Source: Lachnospiraceae bacterium (lineage in GTDB: Bacteria; Bacillota; Clostridia; Lachnospirales; Lachnospiraceae). Taken from it: DNA of 48,716 nucleotides. The DNA lies in assembly GCA_017437785.1 (NCBI GenBank), contig JAFRXH010000082.1:1-48716 (forward strand), read 5' to 3'. Both the position numbers and the translations under genes were made by a program. Under the pieces are notes generated by a model, which ran no database searches, had not been told where the DNA came from, and saw nothing but the letters and a program-made list of their open reading frames with translations. Below, piece by piece: positions 17,862 to 25,088 of this stretch. Within the stretch, counting starts at the first letter, position 1. Every line of letters starts with the position of its first letter.

Positions 17862-19114
17862 CAGTCTACCGGAACAGGGTTTTCATCAACTACCCATGGG
17901 AGTCCGTATTTATTCAGAGCTTCCATATAAGGGTCGGGATCAAACTCTTCCACGTTGAATACACCGGGGCCCTTCCATGTCCCGCCTGCGATCATTGCTG
18001 TTCCTATCATAGCCGGTACACCGGTGGTGTAGCTTACAGCCTGTGCACCGGTCTCTTTATAACTCTCCTGATGATCGCATACATTATAAATATAGATCGT
18101 CTTTTCCTTTCCATCCTTTATTCCCTTAAAGATACAGCCTATATTGGTCTTGCCGACTGTACGGGGACCTAAGGATGCAGGATCGGGAAGCAGTGCCTTA
18201 AGGAACTTGATAGGTACTATCTCATGGCCTTCAAATTCCACCGGGGTAGTTCCCAGCATGCCCACATTCTGCAGGCAGTTCATATGCATCAGATAGCTCT
18301 GTCCGAATGTCATAAAGAAACGTATCCTCTTTATCCCCGGTATATTCTTCGCCAATGACTCTATCTCTTCATGATGCAGCAGATACATATCCTTCTTTCC
18401 CACCTGGGCAAAGTCATACTCCCTCTTTATCTCCATCGGCTTAGTCTCAACCCAGTGGCCGTCTTCCCAGTACGATCCGTTAGCCGATACCTCACGCAGG
18501 TTTATCTCGGGATTAAAGTTGGTCGCAAAAGGATAACCGTGGTCACCGCCGTTGCAGTCCAGGATATCTATATAGTTTATCTCATCAAAATAATGCTTGA
18601 GCGCATATGCCGAATAAACCTGGGTAACGCCCGGATCAAAGCCTGTTCCCAGAAGCGCTGTAAGCCCTGCTTTCTTAAACTTCTCATCATAAGCCCACTG
18701 CCAGCTGTAATCAAAGTACGCCGTAAACCCTTTCTCCTTACAGCGCTTTTCGTATACAGCCCTCCACTGAGGATCATCGGTATCCTCGGCTTCATAGTTT
18801 GCGGTATCGACATAATTGGCACCGCATTCAAGGCAGGCATCCATGATCACCAGATCCTGGTAAGGCAGCGCCACGTTAAGTACCGTATGGGGCTTAAACT
18901 CTTTCATGAGCGCACACAGGGATTCAAAACTGTCTGCATCCACTGTAGCCGTGCTGAGCTTTGCATTTGTCTTATCTTTAAGCTTTGCCACCAGCGCATC
19001 ACATTTCGACACAGTCCTGCTGGCTATGCAGATCTCCGTAAACACGGGATTCTCACAGCATTTATGTATCGCTACGGTAGCCACTCCTCCGCAGCCTATC
19101 ACCAAAAGTTTCAT
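17861..19114 (-). CDS. Carboxy(nor)spermidine dehydrogenase, saccharopine dehydrogenase family
   Basis: Condenses putrescine (or diaminopropane) with aspartate semialdehyde and reduces the imine with NADPH to carboxyspermidine. It has 417 residues. The N-terminal Rossmann motif is LLVIGCGGVATVAIHKC, followed by ANYVDTANYEAED and GTGFDPGVTQVYSAYALKHY of the Lys9-like family, and a C-terminal GVPAMIGTAMIAGGTWKGPG. The family also contains saccharopine dehydrogenases, but pairing with nspC and overlap with speE identify it as CASDH. No gene symbol is in general use. Confidence 0.93.
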   Translation of the reverse strand: MKLLVIGCGGVATVAIHKCCENPVFTEICIASRTVSKCDALVAKLKDKTNAKLSTATVDADSFESLCALMKEFKPHTVLNVALPYQDLVIMDACLECGANYVDTANYEAEDTDDPQWRAVYEKRCKEKGFTAYFDYSWQWAYDEKFKKAGLTALLGTGFDPGVTQVYSAYALKHYFDEINYIDILDCNGGDHGYPFATNFNPEINLREVSANGSYWEDGHWVETKPMEIKREYDFAQVGKKDMYLLHHEEIESLAKNIPGIKRIRFFMTFGQSYLMHMNCLQNVGMLGTTPVEFEGHEIVPIKFLKALLPDPASLGPRTVGKTNIGCIFKGIKDGKEKTIYIYNVCDHQESYKETGAQAVSYTTGVPAMIGTAMIAGGTWKGPGVFNVEEFDPDPYMEALNKYGLPWVVDENPVPVD

Positions 19115-19989
19115 ATCTTGTTTCCTCCTTTCATTCTGCCCTCTTCCTCCTCTAAAAGATCCTCAACATATTTAGGGAGCATGAAGGCGCCGGTATGAAG
19201 ATTCGTAGTATAATACCAGGTTTCTATATTTCTGGCCTTCCATCTTGCCGCATTCAGATCCTTAACCGGATGGTATTTCTTGCTGGCAAAGCCAAAAAGC
19301 CAGTAACCCGATGTGCTGGTAGGTATATGCGCCTGATACACACGGCATATCGGGAAACTTCTGTATGCCTTTCTGTGCATGGCCCTGCAGGCTTCCTCGT
19401 CCTCATCGTAAAAGGGACTTCCGTGCTGGTATACCAGGATACCGTCATCCTTTAGCGCCTTAAAGCAGGAGCCATAGAATTCCTTGGTAAATAGTCCCGC
19501 GGTATGCCCCAGCGGGTCCGTGGAATCACTGATTATAAGATCGTATTCATTACTCTTGCCGCGCAGGAAGCGCAGTCCGTCCCTGTAATGAAGCTGCACC
19601 CTTTTATCGTCAAAGCCGCAGGCCTGATCGGGAAAGTAATCACGGCAGGTCTTTACAAAAAGCTCATCTGCTTCCACCACATCTATCGATTCTATCTCAT
19701 CATAATGCCCCAGCTCTCTGGCCACGCCGCCGTCGCCGCCGCCTATGACCAGTACATTTTTTACATTGGGATGCACTGCCATGGGCACATGCACTATCAT
19801 CTCATCATAGATGAACTCGTCTTTATCGGAAAAGATAACGTTTCCGTCGGATGTAAGGAAACGTCCGAATTCGATAGAGTCAAACACATCGATCCTCTGA
19901 AAATCACTGGTCGCGGAAAACAGCTGCTTTTCCACTCTGATCGAAAGCTTGACATTATCCGTATGCATTTCGGAAAACCAGAAATTCAT
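19111..19989 (-). CDS. speE: Spermidine synthase-like aminopropyltransferase
   Basis: A 292-residue methyltransferase-fold enzyme that in its family moves an aminopropyl group from decarboxylated S-adenosylmethionine to putrescine. It begins MNFWFSEMHTDNVKLSIRVE and shows VLVIGGGDGGVARELGHYDE, IDVVEADELF, YDLIISDSTDPLGHTAGLFT (catalytic Asp region) and YQHGSPFYDED. It overlaps the CASDH gene by 4 bases. No speD (SAM decarboxylase) is in the window, and the operon already contains a second spermidine route, so substrate and product here are open: spermidine, a longer polyamine, or transfer from uncut SAM. Confidence 0.88.
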   Translation of the reverse strand: MNFWFSEMHTDNVKLSIRVEKQLFSATSDFQRIDVFDSIEFGRFLTSDGNVIFSDKDEFIYDEMIVHVPMAVHPNVKNVLVIGGGDGGVARELGHYDEIESIDVVEADELFVKTCRDYFPDQACGFDDKRVQLHYRDGLRFLRGKSNEYDLIISDSTDPLGHTAGLFTKEFYGSCFKALKDDGILVYQHGSPFYDEDEEACRAMHRKAYRSFPICRVYQAHIPTSTSGYWLFGFASKKYHPVKDLNAARWKARNIETWYYTTNLHTGAFMLPKYVEDLLEEEEGRMKGGNKI

Positions 19990-19992
19990 TTC

Positions 19993-21444
19993 CTACTCCT
20001 TTATCACATTAAGCATCTCAAGCTCACCGTCTTCGGGGCCCTGCATTGAGCAGCCTTTTTCCTTTGAATACAAAGTATAGTCGATTATCTCTTTGGTTAT
20101 CATCTCACCGGGCGCAAGGATCGGTATCCCGGGGGGATAACACATGACAAATTCCCCGCAGATGCGTCCCACCGTCTCCCTGATGGGTATCTGTTCCTTT
20201 TCCGCATAAAACGCACGCTGGGGCGTAGTAGCCACGATGGGCGTGATGTATTCGGCATTATGCATGGTGGATACCGGCTTTGACCACAGCCTCTTTATAT
20301 CCTCCAGCGCTCCCACAAGCCTTTCTATCTCCTGTATCCTGTCACCGATGGAAATATAGGCCAGGATATTTCCTATATCACCGAATTCTATCTGTATATC
20401 ATATTCGTCACGCAAAAGGTCGTATACCTCGATACCGGTCAGTCCGATATCACGCGTGTATACCGAAAGCTTAGTAACGTCATAATCATAGATACTGCTG
20501 TTATTTACCAGTTCCTTACCGTAAGCGTAATAGCCTCCGATCGAATTGATCTCCGAACGCGCATATTCCGCCAGGTTCTTTACTTTTTCAAAAGACTCAT
20601 TGCCGCGCAGTGCCAGATTCCTTCTTGATATATCAAGACTCGAAAGCAGCAGATAGCTTGCTGAAGTAGTCTGCGTAAGATTGATTATCTGTTCTACATA
20701 ACGGCTGTTCACATTGGGTCCCAGCAGCAGTATGGAACTCTGCGTTAAGCTTCCTCCGGATTTGTGCATGGAAACTGCCGCCATATCCGCCCCTGTCTCC
20801 ATTGCCGATACCGGCAGCGAATCGTTGAAATAAAGGTGTGTTCCATGCGCCTCATCCACCAGTGCCAGCATATTATGCTCGTGCGCCAGTTTAACTATCG
20901 ATCGCAGATCCGAGCAGATCCCGTAATATGTGGGATTGTTAACAAATACCGCCGTTGCATCGGGGTGTTCTTTGATCGCACGCTCAACCTGCTCCAGCTC
21001 CATGCCCAGAGCGATACCTATATGGTTATCCACCTCGGGATTAACATACACCGGCTCGGCTCCGCATAGTACCAGCGCGTTTATAACACTCCTGTGCACA
21101 TTACGCGGAAGTATTATCTTGTCTCCGGCCTTGCAGGCGCTAAGCACCATGCTCTGTACGGCAGACGTAGTCCCGCCCACCATAAAATAAGCCTGCGCAG
21201 CGCCAAACGCATCTGCTGCCAGCTTCTCTGCCTCATATATGACCGATACAGGATGGCACAGGTTATCAAGAGGTTTCATCGAATTGACATCTAAGCTTAC
21301 GCACTTCTCACCAAGAAGCGTGACCAGCTCCGGATTGCCTCTTCCCCTCTTGTGTCCCGGCACGTCGAAGGGTACCACCCTCTGTTTTCTGAACCGTTCC
21401 AGCGCCTCATAAAGCGGCGCCGATCTCTGCTTTTCAATATCCAT
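19993..21444 (-). CDS. speA: Arginine decarboxylase (Orn/Lys/Arg decarboxylase family, fold I)
   Basis: PLP enzyme of the aspartate-aminotransferase fold, 483 residues, of the short YaaO/SpeA type. It has FDVPGHKRGRGNPE, FMVGGTTSAVQSM, the cofactor motif LALVDEAHGTHLYFN and the PLP lysine K228 in AVSMHKSGGSLTQ. The C-terminal domain contains CYPPGIPILAPGE. Sequence alone does not fix lysine, ornithine or arginine, but agmatine deiminase and N-carbamoylputrescine amidase in the same operon make arginine to agmatine the likely reaction. It is first in the operon, 3 bases before speE. Confidence 0.93.
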   Translation of the reverse strand: MDIEKQRSAPLYEALERFRKQRVVPFDVPGHKRGRGNPELVTLLGEKCVSLDVNSMKPLDNLCHPVSVIYEAEKLAADAFGAAQAYFMVGGTTSAVQSMVLSACKAGDKIILPRNVHRSVINALVLCGAEPVYVNPEVDNHIGIALGMELEQVERAIKEHPDATAVFVNNPTYYGICSDLRSIVKLAHEHNMLALVDEAHGTHLYFNDSLPVSAMETGADMAAVSMHKSGGSLTQSSILLLGPNVNSRYVEQIINLTQTTSASYLLLSSLDISRRNLALRGNESFEKVKNLAEYARSEINSIGGYYAYGKELVNNSSIYDYDVTKLSVYTRDIGLTGIEVYDLLRDEYDIQIEFGDIGNILAYISIGDRIQEIERLVGALEDIKRLWSKPVSTMHNAEYITPIVATTPQRAFYAEKEQIPIRETVGRICGEFVMCYPPGIPILAPGEMITKEIIDYTLYSKEKGCSMQGPEDGELEMLNVIKE

Positions 21445-21468
21445 ATCTTCAAGACCTCAATAGGCTAT

Positions 21469-21497
21469 AAAATACCATAATCCTCGTGATTATACAA
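21469..21497 (-). promoter_or_regulatory. Putative promoter and small palindrome of the polyamine operon
   Basis: Minus strand TTGTAT (21492-21497), 17-base spacer, TATTTT (21469-21474), followed within 40 bases by speA. An inverted repeat ATAATC-N5-GATTAT (21477-21493) fills the spacer and could be an operator. Both are read only from sequence. Confidence 0.45.
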
Positions 21498-21553
21498 GAA
21501 GATTTCATTATGTACGGGCAGCTGTGCATTTAGTGCCGGCCCCCCTGCTGCCT

Positions 21554-21779
21554 TTAAGCTATGCGAACGATCGTATACAGTCCCACATTCTTAAGTATCA
21601 GCTCACTATATCCGCCCGCTTTACTGATGGAGGCTTCTGCCTCCCATACCTGCCCATACCAATACCGTTGTGTGATAATCCTCAAGCTCATTAAGCATCT
21701 TAAGACTTCTCATCGGAAGGCTTGGATGATAACAGTATTCACCCTTATACCAGCCGTCAAAATAAATACCTCTCTCCAT
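21554..21779 (-). pseudogene. Remnant of a gene with its middle deleted
   Basis: From an ATG at 21779, behind a good GGGGG ribosome binding site, a 52-codon frame reads MERGIYFDGWYKGEYCYHPS and on through a LEDYHTTVLVWAGMGG segment to a stop at 21621. In another frame directly downstream, SKAGGYSELILKNVGLYTIV runs to a stop at 21554. The first part looks like the N-terminus of a larger protein (I think a glycosidase-like family of gut Clostridia, from memory), the second like a C-terminal tail. The simplest reading is one gene reduced by internal deletion with frameshift. Confidence 0.5.
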
Positions 21780-21804
21780 GATATCCCCCTATACCATCCA
21801 TCTG

Positions 21805-22767
21805 TCAATACCCCTTTTTCCTGTCCACCATATACTTTAGATCACGTCCCTCAAAGTAATTATCAAGATCCTCTATAAACATTTCAACATTTTTATCAAG
21901 GGTATGATCAAGAGTCAGATTTCCGGCCACATGCGGAGTAATAAGCAGCCTGTCCGTCTTCCACAATCTGCATCCTTCGGGAAGCGGTTCCGACTTAAAT
22001 ACATCCAATGCCGCCCCGCCCAGATGCCCGTTATCCAGATTATCTGCCAGCGCCTCCTCATCTATCGCACTGCCGCGTCCCACATTCACAATATAAGCCC
22101 CGTCGGGAAGCGCCTCTATACGCTTGCGGTTTAAGATATCTTCCGTCTCGGACGTAGCCGGCAGGCTCATCACCAAAAGATCTGTCCGGGGCAGTATACT
22201 ATCCAGCGCATCAACCTTAAGGACTTTATCAAAGGAGCTTTCCCTGCTTACCCCGCTCCTGCACACGCCAATGATCTGCGCAGGTTCAAATGCCTTTGCC
22301 CTTTTTGCAAACTCCGTCCCGATATCGCCGGTCCCCAGCACCGTGATACGCGAATCCTTTAATGACTTTTGATGAAAACGTTCCGCTCCCCATTTTCCCG
22401 AAAGGGTCTGCGAGTAGTAAACCGTCAGGCAGCGCATCATCATAAGGGATACAGCTATGATATGCTCTGCTATAGACACTCCGTATGCTCCCGATGAATT
22501 TGTAAGTATGCAGTCCTCATTTGCAAAGCTTCCCGGCTTACAGATAAAGTCCACTCCTGCAGACGGTACACACAGCCATTTAAGCTTTTTGCTTTTACGC
22601 GCTATATCAACACCAAAGCCGTACACTATATCCGGCTCCTCAAAGCCTTCCGGGATCTCCGCCTCCGATGCCGCAAATGCAAGCTCTGCATTGTGCTTTG
22701 CTGCGCTTGCCGCTATCCTGTCTTTATGCTCCTGCGTTATCGCCGGGTTTAATACAAGTATTTTCAT
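21805..22767 (-). CDS. D-isomer-specific 2-hydroxyacid dehydrogenase family protein
   Basis: A 320-residue NAD(P)-dependent oxidoreductase; substrate not determinable. It starts MKILVLNPAITQEHKDRIAA. The chosen ATG at 22767 has GGAGA upstream; the longer frame to 22866 runs through an 18-base tandem repeat and is not credible as protein. The nucleotide-binding domain shows VLGTGDIGTEFAKRAKAF, then the active-site Arg region IVNVGRGSAIDEEALADNL, Glu region ALDVFKSEPLPEGCRLWKTD and His in LITPHVAGN. It stands alone, with its own promoter at 22910-22938. Confidence 0.92.
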   Translation of the reverse strand: MKILVLNPAITQEHKDRIAASAAKHNAELAFAASEAEIPEGFEEPDIVYGFGVDIARKSKKLKWLCVPSAGVDFICKPGSFANEDCILTNSSGAYGVSIAEHIIAVSLMMMRCLTVYYSQTLSGKWGAERFHQKSLKDSRITVLGTGDIGTEFAKRAKAFEPAQIIGVCRSGVSRESSFDKVLKVDALDSILPRTDLLVMSLPATSETEDILNRKRIEALPDGAYIVNVGRGSAIDEEALADNLDNGHLGGAALDVFKSEPLPEGCRLWKTDRLLITPHVAGNLTLDHTLDKNVEMFIEDLDNYFEGRDLKYMVDRKKGY

Positions 22768-22800
22768 ATGTGTTTCTCCAATCTTTGATATTATGTTTGC

Positions 22801-22836
22801 TGTCACTGCTGCCTTGGCTGTCACTGCTGCCTTGGC
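22801..22836. repeat. 18-base tandem duplication in the 5' leader
   Basis: TGTCACTGCTGCCTTGGC occurs twice head to tail in the untranslated leader of the dehydrogenase gene. It lies between the promoter (22910-22938) and the start at 22767. Confidence 0.85.
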
Positions 22837-22909
22837 TTTCCCGTGACTCCTTTGCGATAATCGCATTTGCAGTCACATCGGCCGCTGCTGAATCACTCTG
22901 CGTTTTTTG

Positions 22910-22938
22910 ATTATATCATCCACGCAAAACACCGTCCA
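22910..22938 (-). promoter_or_regulatory. Promoter of the 2-hydroxyacid dehydrogenase gene
   Basis: Minus strand TGGACG (22933-22938), 17-base spacer, TATAAT (22910-22915). It gives a leader of about 140 bases. Confidence 0.55.
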
Positions 22939-22991
22939 CGACAATCCCCGGCTACAGTCTCTTATCACATAGTAGTTCTTCTAATGCAAAG

Positions 22992-23185
22992 TTTTATGAC
23001 CCATTTATACCCCGTGATGCCGTTTGGGTCATTTTCCCCTCTGCTCTCCCTCTTCCAAACCGCTATTTTTATGACCCATTTCCGCTCCGTGATGCCGTTT
23101 GGGTCATTTTTTCCTCTGCTCTTTCTCTGCTAAGCCGTCGTTTTTATGACCCATTTCCGCTCCGTGATGCCGTTTGGGTCATTTT
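22992..23185. repeat. 75-bp tandem repeat array with palindromic cores, 3 copies
   Basis: ATGACCC starts at 22996, 23071 and 23146, an exact 75-base period. Each core begins TTTTATGACCCATTT, contains CCGTGATGCCGTTT and ends TGGGTCATTTT, so that ATGACCCA and TGGGTCAT form inverted arms about 22 bases apart. The segments between cores are also alike (both contain CCTCTGCTCT), so this is a tandem repeat, not a CRISPR array. It occupies most of the gene-free stretch between two divergently placed promoters (22910-22938 and 23240). Confidence 0.85.
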
Positions 23186-23239
23186 CTGTTAAATTTATAA
23201 ACATGACCGCAGTCACTGTTCAGATAAAACCGGGTGCGA

Positions 23240-23262
23240 TATAATCCTTTCAAAAGGAGGTA
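23240..23262 (+). promoter_or_regulatory. Minus-10 element and strong ribosome binding site of the lipoprotein gene
   Basis: TATAAT at 23240-23245 lies 26 bases before the start. The minus-35 is poor (TGTTCA with 17-base spacing). AAAAGGAGG lies 11 bases before the ATG at 23272. Confidence 0.5.
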
Positions 23263-23271
23263 AGGATCAAA

Positions 23272-23670
23272 ATGAAAAAGAAATCTCTCTTATTGGCATC
23301 AGCCGCTATGCTCGCCTTAAGCCTCGGTGCCTGCAGCAGCTATATTTCAAGCTATGCAGCCACCATGATGGTAACATCCGAGCATTCCGATACAGCTTCA
23401 CTGAGTTTCTGGACTTTCGATGGCAAAAAAGCTTTTACGCTCAAAAACTCCGCAAAAACAACAGGCGAAGTAAGCTACACTGCAGAACTTAAAAGCGGAA
23501 ACGCCACTGTTTACTACGACGACAACGGAACAAAAACCGAATGGTTCACGATCGGTGCCGGTGAAAAACTTAGCGGTAGCACCGAACTTGATAACAGTGG
23601 CAAGATCTATATCATCATCGAAACCGACGGAAAATGTGAAAACGGTAGTTTCGATTTTAAACTTGATTAA
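23272..23670 (+). CDS. Small lipoprotein of unknown function
   Basis: A 132-residue secreted protein. Residues 1-20 form a lipoprotein signal peptide, MKKKSLLLASAAMLALSLGA, followed by Cys in the lipobox SLGAC. The mature part looks beta-rich (SLSFWTFDGKKAFTLKNS, YTAELKSGNATVYYDDNG, IYIIIETDGKCENGSFDFKL) and resembles small periplasmic-type binding or shield proteins, but no family is recognised. It is a single-gene unit on the plus strand, ending in a bidirectional terminator at 23773-23802. Confidence 0.85.
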   Translation: MKKKSLLLASAAMLALSLGACSSYISSYAATMMVTSEHSDTASLSFWTFDGKKAFTLKNSAKTTGEVSYTAELKSGNATVYYDDNGTKTEWFTIGAGEKLSGSTELDNSGKIYIIIETDGKCENGSFDFKLD

Positions 23671-23761
23671 CTCCCTGATATGCGAAGTGCAACTTTCGAT
23701 CCTATGCCCGATCAGCTCCCCGATATGTAAGAGCACAACTTTCGATCTTACGCCCGATCAG
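23671..23761. repeat. 45/46-base tandem repeat after the lipoprotein gene
   Basis: Two near-identical units, 23671-23715 and 23716-23761, share CAACTTTCGATC and CGCCCGATCAG-type ends. A third, partial unit begins at 23762. The units lie between the lipoprotein stop and the terminator and have no coding frame. Confidence 0.7.
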
Positions 23762-23772
23762 CTTCCGAACAA

Positions 23773-23802
23773 GTAAAAGCACCGCAGCTGCGGTGCTTTT
23801 AC
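23773..23802. terminator. Bidirectional terminator, perfect 30-base palindrome
   Basis: GTAAAAGCACCGCAG is followed directly by its exact reverse complement, with T-rich flanks on both strands. It separates the plus-strand lipoprotein gene from the minus-strand lipase-like gene. Confidence 0.9.
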
Positions 23803-23830
23803 TTATTGCTTTTTATTTGTTACCCTGAGT

Positions 23831-23921
23831 TTATCTGCTTAAGGCTTCTTTAAGGACCTCAAGGTTTGACTCCATGACAGAAAGGTATCTTTTTCCTCCT
23901 GCTATATCCGCACACTGCCTG
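23831..23921 (-). pseudogene. Remnant of a metal ABC transporter substrate-binding protein C-terminus
   Basis: Directly downstream of the lipase-like stop, a short open frame reads CRQCADIAGGKRYLSVMESN, then LEVLKEALSR and stop at 23831-23833. It has the look of the last helix of zinc-binding ZnuA/AdcA-type proteins (TYLDLMxxNLxxLKEAL). No start or rest of the gene is present. A relic is likely; the family call is from memory of the motif. Confidence 0.4.
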
Positions 23922-23927
23922 CATACA

Positions 23928-25019
23928 TCAGTTCTTCTTATTATTTCCGGGAAACAGACTTTCAAAGAATGCCTGCTTCGTAAATTCATGAAGTACACGT
24001 TTAGTCACTTCACTCGCATTTTTCAATCTGTTCTGTATCCTTACAAAGCCATCGATCCCTTCTCCCACAAGATCTGCCAGCGTCTTTGCTCCGCCCTCGC
24101 TCACTGCTGCAAACACCTCGTCAAAGAATATCCTGCGCTCCTCGACATTGGTGCAGGCTATCCACCTTGCAAAGAAATCATTGAACCACACACTGAAGGG
24201 ATTATGTTTCTCTGCCGCAGCGATCTTGCCGTGATCCACGCCCCAGGAAATGGGAGCATGCTGAAACGCCCCTTTGGCAAAGGATCTGATTATCTTTGTA
24301 TCCGGGATATCCATATCAAACACCCTTCCTACCACAGAAAACTCCGGAAGGATACGCGTGGTCTTTTCCAGCACATAACGCTGCGGCTCCTGCCCCATTA
24401 CCTCAACCGAAAGCCCGGGTCCGTCCAGATCATATATCCGCTCAACATGATCAAACAGTTCTTTATCCATGGTACAGCCCGCATATAGCGCCAGATTGCC
24501 TCCCTTAGAATGACCGCCCATCAGCCAGCGCCGATCCGGCTCCTTTGATATCACACGCGTGGCATACTCCCTTGCCATCTCCTGCGCCTCTGTTTTTGAA
24601 AAGCTGGCTATAAAATCCTCATACCATCCTGCCAGAGAATCATCCGTTCCCCTGAAGGCGATAAATGCCAGATCCTTTTCATCATAAAAAGTTACAACGG
24701 CGTACTGAACAGGCGGCTCCTGACTTATCACGTCGATATAGTCGCTCATTAGCAGATCCCCAAACCTCTTAGATCCCACTGCCGCCTGCAAAAGCTGCGT
24801 ATATTTATCATCGCTTATGGCTATCTTAAGCTCTGCCTTTCCTGAATCCAAGATCTTACGGCAATCCCGCACATGTACGGGTGCGGTATCATCTTCAAAC
24901 ACCTTTCCCATAACGATATAGCTTAAATTGCTTAAGACCATTGCATCAACATCTCCGAAAGGCAGCGCTGAAAAAGGGATGTCGCTCATCCATAATACAT
25001 AATCTACCAGGTTGTCCAT
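23928..25019 (-). CDS. Mbeg1-like (DUF2974) alpha/beta-hydrolase family protein
   Basis: 363 residues from the ATG at 25019, chosen because GGAGAG lies 6 bases before it; a frame to 25052 adds 11 residues without support. It opens with NLVDYVLWMSDIPFSALPFG DVDAMVLSNLSY-type DUF2974 sequence. It continues with FIAFRGTDDSLAGWYEDF and the nucleophile elbow LMGGHSKGGNLALYAG (Ser about residue 171), as in lipases. No signal peptide, so it is cytosolic. The family's substrate is unknown. A ZnuA-like relic follows its stop. Confidence 0.85.
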   Translation of the reverse strand: MDNLVDYVLWMSDIPFSALPFGDVDAMVLSNLSYIVMGKVFEDDTAPVHVRDCRKILDSGKAELKIAISDDKYTQLLQAAVGSKRFGDLLMSDYIDVISQEPPVQYAVVTFYDEKDLAFIAFRGTDDSLAGWYEDFIASFSKTEAQEMAREYATRVISKEPDRRWLMGGHSKGGNLALYAGCTMDKELFDHVERIYDLDGPGLSVEVMGQEPQRYVLEKTTRILPEFSVVGRVFDMDIPDTKIIRSFAKGAFQHAPISWGVDHGKIAAAEKHNPFSVWFNDFFARWIACTNVEERRIFFDEVFAAVSEGGAKTLADLVGEGIDGFVRIQNRLKNASEVTKRVLHEFTKQAFFESLFPGNNKKN

Positions 25020-25088
25020 TTTATTCTCTCCATTCATATTTCTACGGCACACTTATGGGTAATATATCCCGGAACGCATATAAACATA

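Noticed and set aside
22867-23133. An 88-codon plus-strand frame across the 75-bp repeats
   Set aside because: It only translates the repeat array, has no ribosome binding site, and lies between promoter elements.
22992-23185. CRISPR-like alternation of repeat and spacer
   Set aside because: The segments between repeats are themselves similar (CCTCTGCTCT and AAxCCG parts) and the period is exactly 75, so it is a tandem repeat. No cas gene is present.
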